From positions 1 to 64,000 of the forward strand of contig NW_002476157.1 in NCBI RefSeq assembly GCF_000189635.1: a stretch of 64,000 bases of DNA, written 5' to 3'. The stretch is from Tetrahymena thermophila SB210 (taxonomy: Eukaryota; Ciliophora; Oligohymenophorea; Hymenostomatida; Tetrahymenidae). The position numbers were made by a program, and so were the translations under genes. The notes beneath the pieces were generated by a model. That model did no database searches. It had not been told where the DNA came from and saw only the letters and a list, made by a program, of their open reading frames with translations. Below are positions 48,511-61,491 of the stretch, piece by piece (the stretch's first letter is position 1; the number at the start of each line of letters is the position of its first letter).

Positions 48511-51500
48511 TCACTGCATTTGATATGTTTGAATTTCAGATTTATTGTTGCATTCAGATAGAGTTGAATTGTTTAAATTTTAGTCCTTTCTTATTATTTC
48601 AAGAGTATTCTTTTTAAAGCATGGTGAATGATCAATTTTATCTGTCTTTGACAAATCATATTGAGATGATAAAGTTGATTTTACTATATTTTGTTGTGAT
48701 TTGTATTGAAAAAGCTTTTCTCTGTTTATTTAGTCGTTTCCTATCTCTTGCTCTTCAATATGAAATTAGTTATCACTTGAATCATCTAAGCTTCTATGAA
48801 AACCAAGACTCTCTTTCTTTTGGAGAGAGCTATCAATACTCCTATTCATGAGACTCTAGAACATGTTGTATGACTCACGATCAAAAGTTAGAGTGTCTTA
48901 ATGCTCATGAATTAAAGTACCCTTTTTACTGATTTTCCTTAAATTTGAAGAACTATTCTTTTGCATTCTTAAATCTTAAGAAGGCACATCATCTTTACTT
49001 TCATCAGAATCTTATTCTTCTTAATCTTGGCTCTCAATAGAAGCAATAGAATTAGTAACATCAGTATTAATGCTACGTTCAGGATTTTCTTATTGGTTTA
49101 TAGATTTTTGTTGCTAAATGTTTGAAGGAAGATTTAAAATCATTTCGCTTTGGTAACTTTAAACTCTTTCATGATATTAACTTTCATCATTGTTGTTTAT
49201 TTTTTTAGAGTCATGAAGATCTTTTATTCCTTTTTATTACATATCTACATTTGTATCATATTAGCTAATTTCTTCTTAATAAGTGTAAGGTTGTTTAGAA
49301 CTTTAAAGAAGTTACAAACTTTGTTATTTTTCTTATTAGTCAGAATAAGTAATTACATTATCTTAATTGCTTTTAAACTTCTTCAACTAAGAAGTCTACA
49401 GATGTTATTTAATTTACATATCAACGGCTGTTTGCCAGTGACTTATCTCATCCTGATTTGCGTTAGTTAACCTAGAATCTTAATCGTACTTAATACTCTT
49501 TTTTGATTCCATCTATTCGGTCAAATTATCAGAATTATTCACTTTCTTCAATTAGCTCTCATGCTTAGTAATTGAACTATATTCGCAGTTATCTCTTTCT
49601 TCAGGTACAGAAGACAATTCGTGTGGCTACTTTATTTTTATCTAAAGGAGTTTTTCGTGTTCAATCAAAAAATCTTCCTCGTGCCCATAGTAAGAATAGA
49701 GCTTGGCATATTCATTATTCCTTTCATAACAATTTAGATATTTAATTGCATATTTGGCAATAGTCTTTTTCTCTATTCTATATGAATCAGCTTTCTTAAC
49801 GAGGTCATTAATCTTAAGATAGAACTCTGATTGAGGATTGGTTAGTTTTTCTTCATCTTATGTTAGCTAAGTAAAACATTCCATAAAAGAGCAAGGGTCT
49901 TCATGAGACATGAATTCCTTTTTAAATATATTTAGAAGAGGGATAAAAAGTTTAATTATAGAAAATATATCATTTGTGATGATATAATCCCAAAATCTCG
50001 AGCAAATTTTAACTGGGAAGTTGTAAAGGAAAAGAGTCAGGATCCACTTAGTTAACCAAAACGAATCAGGAATATCATTTTATTCAAAGAAATCCAATAA
50101 TTCACTACATTACTCCTTGAGAATTTACTTTGCTACAAACTCTAAAAATTTCAAAAGTGGTAATTCATTTTCATAAAGACCCATGAGCATAAAGTCAGGG
50201 TGTTCAGCTAGTACCTTGAACATCCAAAATGCTTCGTCTTCTTTAGACCCGTTGATCATTAGTATAAATCCCAAAATAAAGTTCATACCTTGGCAGTAAC
50301 CCAAGTGAGGATACATGTTACTTATACTAACTAAAACTCTATATTATATAAAATTTATATTTAGAAAAAAGCATGAAGCAAAAAATATAAAACAGATAAT
50401 TGATTAGCACTGATCTCTATAACTCTAAATTGAGTATTAATAATTATTTTGGTAGTAAATTAAAATTGTAATATAAAAATTATTTATCTATCTTGAGTAC
50501 TATAAAAAAAAGTAAATATTTTCCCAGATCAATTTAAAAAGATCAATTTATTTATTATTCAATTAAATATTGATTAATACTAAATTGGTTCAGGCAGAAA
50601 TAAAAATAAAAGAGCTTAACTTTTTTTCTATTTTCAATGAACAGTTGTTAATTTAAGAACGAGAAGAGTAATTTATCTGGAGATTTGAATTACTTTAATG
50701 ATACATGTAATTGATTGATATTTTCACTTGTAATAAGTACATTTACTGTAACTTAGCTCACTAGACTAAATATGATATTTTTTTATATTAAATATTTTGG
50801 TTCTAGTGAAGCAGAGAGTTAGTTATAATAACCCACTTACAAAACTATTTTTTTATTTCTTCTTTTTTTGTCGATTCCTAAATCAATTTAAGCTAAATAC
50901 ATCTAAAAAATACTTCTATTAATTTTATTGATTTATTTGTCTTTTCATTATTATACTAATTCAATTCATATTAATCAATCAATATTTCCCCAAAGCTAAT
51001 TTTAAGTAAATATTTCAAGCAACAATTATTTCTTTCTTTCAGCTTGAATAAAAAATTTCGAATAGATTTAATTTGCTTATGATTTAAGAATACTAAGTAT
51101 ATTGAATTATTGATTAAGCTCTTGCCATTATTAAATATATTTGTTGACTGGCTTGATTTCTAAGATATTTTATTTTCTCCCATAAAAAATTAATGGATAT
51201 ATATATTGATCTCATATAGAAAAATATATTCTTCATAATTTGTCTTAAAATGTGCAAATTGTAGTTGTTTCCATTAAGGAAAATATATGTAAATTACCTT
51301 TTTAAAGGCTTAAATCCAATGATTGTGTCATTATCTCTTGTATATTACTGTTAACTTTTTGTTGCAAAATAAGGCTGTGAAGGGAAAGTTCTATTGATAT
51401 CCTTTTCTATTTGTACTTCTTCTTTCGATTCTTATTGATTATATTACTAATATAGTTTACACATTTCAGAGAATGCTATATTTGGATTGCTTATTCTCAT

Positions 51501-52104
51501 TAGATGACTTTTCCATGAATTCCATCTGTACTTTATTGGTGGACCTTTTTTAATACATTTCTATAAATCTTCGTGCTTGACATTCTGAAACATTTAAATT
51601 TGGAATTTTTAAATAAGAGTTTTTCTTAAGTCATCCTAGTCTATTTATTTTAATCCCTTGCTTTTTGATTTCTTATGCTACTTTATCATATTTTCTTATC
51701 CCTTTTTCATAATCTACTAAAAATCTTGCATTCTTTAATGATAACTTATAGCGTTTTATTCGAGAGCAGATCCTCCACAAAAGTAAGCTCCTATCATATT
51801 ATTCTTGTTAAAGGAATTATCAATGTTAACTTTAGACATAGAACTCACATCTCTTACTTGAATATCACTATTATTGTAGTCCCCTGGTTCTAAAAGTTTA
51901 AAAGTAAAATAATAAGTAAAGACAAATATCAAAAATATCAATAACTAAAGTAGTTTAAAAAAGAAGCTTAACAAAATCATAGATAAAATAAAAAAATGGA
52001 AATTTCATACAATGATCCTCTGTTTTGATTGAACTCCTTAAGCTCCTTTTCTTGTGATTTTAAGAATTTTCATTGACAATTTCTTTAAAGCAAATGCTGC
52101 CCAT
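48511..52104 (-). CDS. TBC-domain Rab GTPase-activating protein
   Basis: Three exons (52104-52011, 51883-51298, 50338-48511) give 835 aa. The TBC domain covers about 145-400: IKKGPPIKYRWNSWKSHLM, IEKDINRTFPSQPYF (the arginine finger of IxxDxxR), VLVSISNMYPHLGYCQGMNF (the glutamine finger YCQG), SFWLTKWILTLFLYNFPV and CSRFWDYI. Both dual-finger residues are present, so GTP hydrolysis on a Rab is expected. The C-terminal ~430 residues are polar and Ser/Gln-rich with no domain. MGSICF at the start fits N-myristoylation plus palmitoylation (Gly2, Cys5), suggesting membrane attachment (inference). Intron 2 is 959 bp, the longest in the window, and separates the two catalytic fingers. Confidence 0.88.
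50339..51297 (-). other. Long intron of the TBC gene
   Basis: 959-bp intron between the arginine-finger exon and the glutamine-finger exon. It is AT-rich with in-frame stops; no nested gene is evident. Splice phase (2) is consistent on both sides. Confidence 0.65.
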
Positions 52105-55100
52105 AGTTCAGTATCAATAGTAATATGAACCTTATTTATCTAGATTTGAGCAAGAATAAATTTTATAAGCAAAAAATCAATTATGAAATTGCTTGTTTTT
52201 TGTTAAATAGCTTATTTGTCTAATTATTGGTATTTTGAAAATTTTTTGTTTTTATATCTTTATTAAAAGTATTATCCAGCAAAAACTGAATATTACTGTG
52301 GGATGATGATAAAAATTGTTTATTTAATTTTTTTTTTCTTAGTTTCTTCTCTGATTTTTAATCGTGTATTTTTTTATTAATCAAATTAATTTCTTTTGAA
52401 TTGTATGAAAATTAAACTAATACCTTTTGCGAATAACATATAAAGTGAGTTGGAGAAAAAATTAAATCTATATTAGTAATCAAATCAATTCAATAGAATT
52501 TTTTATTATTTTGAATAAAAGCTCATATTTTTTGGCTAAAATAAATCAAATTTTTGTTAAATTTAGTTAGTTATTGATAATATCAACAAATATAGGTAAA
52601 TAATACTTAATATTTATCAGTATTGCTTTTGTAAATTTTTAAAATATCAATACACTTAAATAGATTAATATTATCAACAAAAATTAATTTTTATACTATT
52701 TTATTGAGCAAATAAATATTCTCTAAACAAACTAAAGTATATTTGATAAAGTTCGTTTTTTAATTATTTGAAATAGAAAATTTTTTATAATATTGTAATT
52801 TCAACCCATATTGTTTAAGCAATATATAAATTTTAGCACTTTTGTTGAAATTTCTAAGCAATTACTAGATTTATTAATAAATTTTAATTCTGTTTGTAAA
52901 AAATAATTAATATCTATTTATTTATAATATCTCTCCTTTTTAAAAATAATCAAATATCTACAATTATTCATCAAATGGCAAAAGACAAGCTTAATTAATC
53001 ATTTGTTGATGTACTAATAAAAATTTAGCGCTTTATTGATTCTAAATTAATGTGTGGTATTTTTTTTAATTTGAAATATATATCTTTGATTAAATAGGAT
53101 AAGAAATATAATTGATATTATAGTTTACGAATACACAAACTTCAAAAAAACATCTTCAATTTTATTAATTTTATATGATACTTCCTTAATAATCAGATAT
53201 TTATTTATTTATATGATGATTGTTCATATAGATTTTTAAAATTTTTAATAATTAATATTTAAAATTAATTTGATAAAATATTTTGCTAATTTTAAATTTT
53301 AAAAAATAAATAATAATTTTTTTTTTGTATAAAGCTTTACCAGATAACATACACGCTTAAAAATACTATCAAAGTTCTAAATTGTATTTATTTAATTATT
53401 TATGAATGATATTATAAATTTTTAATTTTTATTATAGGCATATTTGTGTTATTCTAGGTTAATGATTTTCATCACTAATTTAATATGATCATGGATCTGG
53501 ATTATTTATTTTTACTTCGTCTTCAATTTTAATTTATAATATTTTTACTAATTCTGAATTATTTTATTATTAGCTTTAATCAAGTATTAGACCAACTTCA
53601 TAGTTTGGGTATTTAAATTTATATAAATTCATTTAAGATTGATACCTTATTTCAAAATTTTAAATTAAAAAATTATTTTTAATTATTTTTTATGTAATTC
53701 CAGTAATTATAAATAATGAAAATTTATGGCGATATCACCTTAGAATCCTACAGCCCATTATTAAACTCAATCAAAGAACTTTGTAATTTCATAATAATAT
53801 GTGAATAACAGATGGATAAGAAGTAGGGATTAAAATTTCATTTTGGAAATTAACTATGTAATTTAATTCTATCATCAAAATCAATAAATACTGAAAAATT
53901 TAATGTTAAATATTTTTAATTTAACGAAATTTTAGTACCTCCTTTAATCAATAATAATAAGCCTATATTGAGAGTATAAATTATTCTAGCTATTAAAAAT
54001 ATTGATTATTTATTAGATTTATTATCTAATATATTTTGCATTTTTAAAATATTTAAAATTTTGTATCCTTTTATAAATCAAATAATAACCATGTATAATT
54101 GAGATTGATACAAATATGCTTATATCAAGATAGTCTAATAAAACCAAATTTGTCAAGTAAAGGTAATTTACTTGCTATTTTTAAGACAAGTAACTTTAAA
54201 TTTTAAAAAGAACTCATCTGTATTTGGTTTGTAAAGACACAAGTTAAGAATTAATTTATTTATATATTTAGTTAATTTATTTATTAGTGCTTGATTTTGT
54301 TAATTTTTAATATTGATTTTTAGAAATTAAAAAATAGTGTTTAAATTAAATTATTCTCTTCTATTTAATAAAAGAAAAATAAAAAAAATAAAATAGTAAT
54401 TTTTAATATTTATTGTAATAAATAAATTGCTATGCTTTATTTTTATTAGTAATAATAAATGTAATTAAATTACATTTAATATTTTGAAATACCTAAAAAT
54501 TAGACCAAATACTAGTTTAATAGTTAAATTATAACTATAATTAAAAATCTTAATTTATTGTAACAATTTTTATTTTTTGCTCCAGATACCTAAACTTAAT
54601 GTTACCAAGATTATGATAATTTATTGTATTTTAGTAATCTTTTATTGAAATTAAACATTTATTTAAATATTTTTTTCTCAAAAAAATGGATTTTAAAGAA
54701 TATTTAGCTTTAAACTTTCATATTTTGACCTTTAAACTATATTAAAAAATATAAATGTTTGCATGTTTTATGCTACCATTTTGAGGAGCTTATATTATTT
54801 TTATGTTAAATTATATGTTTGATGAACAAATCAGCTATCTCTAAATTGATGATTATATGAAAATACTAAGAAATATCTACTAATTAAATTCTTACATCAA
54901 ATATTTGTGTTTGCTTATCTGAATTTTACATAATAAAAAATGATTTTATAGCTTACTCAAAGTTGAGCATAAATGAAGCAGCAAGTTTGTGTTAGACAGA
55001 GTCTAATTTTTAAAAGAAATTTGCATTAATTATGTAATTTTGTTTTACTTATTTTTATTTTGAATTAATGACTACAAATTATTAAATCTATTAAAGATAT

Positions 55101-57900
55101 TTATTTATTTCTTCTTTTTTTTGATTAACTTTTATATCGTTAAGATTAATTAAAACTTGAAATTAACAAACAAGATAAACGAATACATGCTTTTATGCAT
55201 TTGATAATATTTGTTTGTATTTCTAATGATTATTTAAGTATCACATTTAAGTTAAAAGAAAAGTAAAAATAAAATATATAATTTTCTATTATTTTATTTT
55301 CCATTTTGAAATAAGTTTGCATCATTTTTTATCGGAAGGGTGGGAGCGAATATTTTTTTTGAGATATCCTCAGAAGGAACATCTAGCATTTGGCAGAAAA
55401 AATTAATTTAATTAGCGCATTTTCATAATAAATTAAATGAAGAGCACAAACATATTTAAATTTTGTCTTATCAAATTTTCTTAAATTTTGATTGATTTTG
55501 ATAAGAAGCTATCAAAGAATAATTGAGATGAAAAAAAATTTTGATAACATACAGGATAGAGATAAATAATTTAATCAAGCACAAAGTCTGTAAAGAATTT
55601 AAGTTAGAATTTGCAAAATTAATAAAAGAGAGGAAGAAGAGTTATTTTAGAAATCGCAGTTGGTTTGCGTAGCTCGTTTGAGCAAGATCATTAAGGATGC
55701 AACCTCGATTAAGAATTGACCATGGAATTTTTGCAAGCTGAATTGGCATATAGGATTCTCTCTCAGAGATAGATATGTTAGATATTATAAATGCTAATAG
55801 AATGATTTAATTAAATCGATTAATGTCATCATTGATTAGAATTATATTTAATGAATGATTATATCTTCATAACTATTCTTATCTATCTTATACTCTTTAG
55901 TGGCTAGATTTTGAGTGATCCAATTATATTTGATGAATCTAATACAGTAATGCAACATAATCCAATATAGCTGTTGATCATCTAATCTGCTCATTTATTC
56001 ATCCTAGAAAACCTAATGTTTGTTCTGATTATCGATTTCAATCTATATTTTTAGATATTATGCTTTTGATTCCTTCTTTCATCTTTCGCTATTTATCATT
56101 TCTGTTTGAAGGAAATATCTACCTCTTAATGCAAAAACAATAACAAAAACCTTTTATTTATTCATTTTATATTAGCTATTCCAAAAAATCACCACTTTAA
56201 TGACAATTTCATCAGATTTTTCTAAAGTTTTATAGCCAAAAATTTGAATTTTTAATTTATAAAAACAATTATTCTAAAATTTTTCTAAGTCCCTTTGAGT
56301 TAATCATAATTTACTAATCGGATCTATTTTCTCTAATTCAATTTTGTTTAAAAACAATTTTAATTTTACTAGCACCATTTTTTTTAACAATAATTAAATT
56401 CTAAAATTAATGAAAAAAAAAAGCTGAACAAAAGTTTGAATTTCTTAAATTGGAATATATTAATATCTCTTTTCAAGATATTTTATTTATTCAAAGTCAA
56501 CCTTTCTTTTTGATTGCTTGTTTGTGGCAGGTAATAAATTTTTTATTCAAGCTATCTAAAATATCCTCTATAGTGGAAAAGGTTAATAAAGCAAACAAAA
56601 TCAACCAACTTAGTAGGATATAAGTATTAAAAGTTCTTATTCAATTTGTTTATATTTTGATAAAAAGGAGTATTAAAGAAATTAAATTATTTTTGCTCAG
56701 AGAAGTAGTTCCCCTCCCTAGCTTGCTCATAAAAAAACTTGCTTTTTATTGATTTTTACAATAGAAATGTATTATCATTTAGAGAAATATCAATCTTCTT
56801 TAAGTATTATTAATCGCCATGAGATTTGCTTCTCAGTAAAAAAAAAAAAAAACATAATCAATTCTCCAAAATAAAATAAAAAGTAAAATTAAATATTGAT
56901 AGGGATGCTTATATAATTGATAATTTACTTGTGAATATTATTTGATGTTGTTAAATAAGTTCTTCTATTAGGGAAAAGAAAAATTAAAATTATCTCTCAC
57001 TTTTGAAATGTGTGGCTTGATTTGCTGTTTAGAGTTTTTAATTAATTAAAAAATATTTATTAGAAATTGGTTCTTCCTTAAGTAGCTTAGAAAATAAAAA
57101 ATGAGTTACTAAAAAAAAAAACTTGATCTTATTTTTTGACTTAATTAATTAAATAAATAAATAAATCTTTTTTAGATTATTAGCTTTGTATTATCTTTAG
57201 AATAAAAGTATTTTAGGGATTAATTATCCTTTAAAAGCTTTTGTACAAATAAAACAATTTCAGTGTTTATTTGCTTAAAGTAAGTAAAATAATTGCTAAT
57301 TTTCTGCTTTTGTGATAAATACTTATTACCATATTCTTTGTTCTAGCTAGCTGTTTATGAGTTTTTTAAAATTTAGTTTTTTGCTTTTTTTAATTGAGAT
57401 TATGAATTAATGAATGAATGAATGTATAATAAATTATACTTAGCAAACTTAAATTGGCTTAAAAATTGATTATATTTCTAAAATATAGTTACTTATTAAA
57501 ATGTTAGTGAAAATCTTTTAGCTATTTTAGAAAAAGAATAATAATTTAATAAATTAATCGTTTACTTGTTTAATAACTTTTATAATTAAAGCAAGCTAAC
57601 TAAAAACAGTACTTAAATTGATAAAGTCATTTTAGAAATATGGCCAAGGTCTTAGAAAGCAAAAAAAGTAACAAATTTATTCAATATTCAGCAATTTAAA
57701 CCCCTTAAAGTCACTCTGACCAACATTTTAAGCTATTTTTGACTAGAGTAAGTGGACTTTTCAGTTGGCAAATGCTTTTGCTTGGCTCATAAAACTAGAT
57801 AAGAATTTTTTTTACTAGATAAATTTTATCTGTATCAACTAAACACTCCTTTATAATAATATCATTATTTTCATTAGAAAAGGTAAATATCAATAAAGTA
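52105..57900. other. 5.8-kb gene-poor region
   Basis: The longest stretch without a confident gene. From 52105 to 55300 it is very AT-rich with no frame of coding composition. From 55550 to 56400 composition shifts and frames open on both strands (see the relic entry). From 56400 to 57900 it is again AT-rich, with short runs such as (GAAT)n near 57411. No repeats, RNA gene or transposase was recognised here. Confidence 0.5.
55575..56378 (-). pseudogene. Possible decayed gene, unidentified
   Basis: A 268-codon stretch runs from an ATG at 56378 to a TGA at 55575 in a single minus-strand frame, broken by two in-frame TGA codons. Its composition looks coding rather than spacer-like (for example LTQRDLEKFQNNCFYKLKIQ, FHGQFLIEVASLMILLKRAT), and LTYLSLRENPI resembles one leucine-rich-repeat unit. 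Chance alone would give four or five TGAs in this length, so fewer is only weak evidence. An overlapping plus-strand ORF (55528-55719, 63 aa) also looks coding, so the strand itself is uncertain. It may be a pseudogene, part of a gene with unrecognised introns, or chance. Confidence 0.3.
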
Positions 57901-60706
57901 ATGAAAAAAACTAAATTTGGTCAAGAAGAAATAAATGAAAAAGAGGAAGTCTACTACAACTCCGACTCCGAATCTAATATGGAAAACAACCAATCCAATA
58001 CTAATCAATAAATTAATTCTGATTAATAACCAGCATCGTGCGATAATTAATCAAATAATTAAATCTACCAAGATAGCCCTAAATCGACTAAGCAAAAAGC
58101 AAGCTCATAAAGCGAGCTCGATGAGTAAAATCCTCGATTAGAACAGCCAATTACAAAATAACGCAAAAAAAACAGCAAAAACAGCAGTAATGCTCAAGTG
58201 TCAAAGACAATTAGCAAAAAAAATAATCAAAAATAATTAAAAAAATCAAAATAATAGAGGGGGGATCAATGCTTTTTTGTAAAAAAAGATGATCATCATG
58301 ATGATGATGGTAAATAATCTAAATTAGAATCTTTTTCAAGATTATGACAAAATATTTTTTTAAAAAAGAGAGGCTAACTGAAGACAACTTGTAGATTACA
58401 CAAAAAAACATGCAAAATGTGATTGATAAGGTTAAATAGTATTTAAATGAAATGTTCGATTCTGAATTCTTTGAAGAAGTTGCCGAAATTGTGAACCGCT
58501 CTATTTTTGAAAAAAAATATACAATTTTCATTGAAGATATAAAGCAGTTTACTGCATTTCTACTTTAGACTTCTAACCTTAAGGTAGATCGCATCAGCAA
58601 CTACTTCAATAACCCCTTTTTACAATTTTCAAATATTATTTCAATAGAATTATTTTTTTTTATCTCTTCTTGTCTTGCATCTAAAATCTAAAATCTCCAT
58701 GAGCTTTCTAATTTACTCACAAAAAAAATAAACTCAGATTAAATTGAGTATTCCTCTTTTTCTGAGATTTCATCCTAATCCTAATAGCTAATATAGAATC
58801 CTGAATTAATTAAGTCTAATTATTTGGACTTTTTTAGTGACTACATCTTTGATTTTTATAACAAAACAATATTAATTAATCCATCCTATCTTGAAAGAAG
58901 TCAGCCATGTTTTTCACAAAAAGAGTAATTACCTTATTTCTTGACTAACTAAAGTTTTAGTAGTATACAGATACATGAAAAAAAGGTAGATAAGGTTTCT
59001 TTTAAGCTTTTAAGAGATTAAATCCTTCTCAAAAAACCAGTATTCAGTTGCTCAGGAACTCAATTAAAATCCTCTCCAACTTCTATTCCCGATTTACTCT
59101 ATGATAAATAAATTAATAATCTAAAAATTGAATAAGAAGAGGAAGCTGAAGAAAATGATAAAAATGGTACCATAGAAGATACAAAATAATATAGCTTCAA
59201 CTATAACCCAAAAACTCTTTAGCTCGTATCCATTCAATAAGTAGAATTAAATTCTGAAAATATATATAATGGTAAAGTCCACTCGAAATCTAAATAGAAT
59301 AAAAAAATTTCCACTTAAGAGGTTTTTTAAATTGACATATCTAACCCGAATCCAAATAACATATAATAAATAATCTTCTAAGATACTAATGATACAATAT
59401 ATACTGTACTACTCAAGTAAATTTCATTCTTTAATTAATTAACAAATTTGTCTTTGGATTTTTTTTTAATTTATCATTTTTTTTCCCCCAATTAATCCTG
59501 TTGCTAGAATAAAAACAAATCTTCTTAATTATTAATTAAATTTGTAAAATTGAACAATCCATTATTTTTCTTACTTATTATTTATTTCATTTTTATTAAA
59601 ATAGTTCAGTAAATAAATGAATAATTTTGTACTAATTTACATATTTAGAATTGCTTTTTTTCAATTAATTTATTTATTGTATTTTAAAAAATAGAATTTA
59701 CAACAAATACAGGCCATTAACAAATATTAAGTTAGATGAGATGGAATCATTTTAGTTAAGAGCATACTCAGAAATAGTATATTCAATGTGCATATCAACT
59801 TTCTAAAAGGCTCTTTTAGAAGAATTCAAAACAGACATCACTCGTCTGAAGAATAATTATAGTATATTAGAATAGCTTTTCAAAGATGTATTAAATTTAC
59901 TTACTTAAAGTATTGTGGTAATAAAGAAGTTATAAATTCAAACTGAAATAATTGTCTAAAGACACTCACTGTAAAAGAAAAAACATTGTAACTTTTGCTT
60001 AGTTTGCAAATATAATAATGAAAATAAAGACGAGATGAAAACAAATGAAGAGTTTAAAAACGAAGATAATATAATGCTTAACGAGTAAGAATAAAATTCA
60101 AAGACAAAGAAAACAAAATATGAATGTATGATTTGCTCTTGTTATTATAAGAGAACTATTTCTGTTTGTGTTGATAAATGTGATGAAGAGTTCCACAAAA
60201 ATCCGACTAAATATGTTGTGGGAAGATCTAAAAAAAAGAAATATTCAAACACAGAAAACATGCTAAATAAAATTGATCAAGTAGGAGTAGGTAAAACTCT
60301 TGAGTAGCTTGATTAAACTGAAAAAATATTAGAAGAAGTAGTAAGTAAAGTTAAGCATGATAGAATAATTGCTATTGATAGCATTAATAAGCCATAAAAT
60401 GATTTAAAAAGTAAAAAATACAGAAAAAAATATGAGTATAAAATGAACAATTAAAACAATTAAATTTACCTAAATGAAGTTATGGATAAAGTGCTACTAA
60501 GACTACCAGATTAGCTATTTGATCCAGATATTTAAGAAGAAAAAGATGAAAACCATCATCCAAATAGTTAAAATGATTCAGAAGATGCAGACCCTTATTT
60601 ACACCTTTAAGACGAATAAATTAAGCAAAATTAATTAATTCTTAATTTAAGCTAGGTACCAAAAATAGAACATCAATTTATTGTCAAATAAGAAAAAATA
60701 GAATGA
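57901..60706 (+). CDS. PiggyBac-transposase-derived (domesticated) protein with C-terminal Cys-rich finger
   Basis: Three exons (57901-58278, 58341-59416, 59695-60706; introns 62 and 278 bp) give 821 aa. Residues 1-125 are Ser/Asn/Lys-rich and disordered. About 165-240 matches the start of the PiggyBac DDE region: EMFDSEFFEEVAEIVNRSIF, then IEDIKQFTAFLLQTSNLKVD and RISNYFNNPF. About residue 305, where PiggyBac has the first catalytic Asp in a DESM-type motif, this reads TILINPSYL, so the Asp appears replaced by Asn. The C-terminal part has the Cys-rich finger: HCNFCLVCK, a polar insert, then TKYECMICSCYYKRT and SVCVDKCDEEFH. Ciliates use domesticated PiggyBac proteins in programmed DNA elimination, and related non-catalytic members occur in Tetrahymena. 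A role there is inference; the family call rests on motifs only. Confidence 0.65.
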
Positions 60707-61491
60707 AAATAATCAATTAATTAAATTAATAAAATTTACTGATAACTAAATAAAATAAATCAATCAATCAATCAACAATCCATTTAATTAAATACAAATA
60801 CTAAGATAAAAAAATATGAATAAACAAATGTCAATTAAATTGAAAATTTTTGAGAATTATGAAATTAATAAATTTATTCTATATAAAATATATTGTTTAT
60901 ATCTATACAATTTAATGAAAATTATATTAATAAATCTATTTATTTGTTTTAAAAATAACTAACTAACTAACAACTAGCTGATTTGAGATAGTGAATACAT
61001 TTCTTTTTTTTATTTTTGGTTATTAAAAATGTAAAAATAAATAATTTCTTTTCAAGTTTTAAATTGAAATTTGTAAAAATAATTCTTTTTTTATCAATTT
61101 GAAAATTATTTATTGAGTAAAGATAATTTTTATGAATAAAAAAGCATACCATTTATTTTCTTGATTATCTAATTCATAAAAATAAATTTAAAGGTTTTTT
61201 TTACTCGTTCGTTTCATAGTTTTAAGTCATAAATTGTGTTTGTTTTTAAAAGATTTAATAATTTTATTTATGGTAATTAGCTAATGATTTTCATTAAATA
61301 TCTTTTCATAAATTTTTGTCTGTTTGAAAGTAGTAGATAAAGATTATTTTTACTTATAATTTTTACATTAAAAAAAAATTTAAAGAAAAATGATAATAAA
61401 TATATAAGAGTTAATTTATAAAAATAAAAATTACTTTACTATAAACATTTTTATTTTTTTAATTAAAAAAATAAAATATAAAATCACTCAA
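60707..61491. other. Convergent 3' intergenic spacer
   Basis: About 785 AT-rich bases between convergent genes; no feature seen. Confidence 0.5.

Noticed and set aside
49150-49470. 106-aa plus-strand hydrophobic ORF
   Set aside because: Antisense to the polar C-terminal part of the TBC gene.
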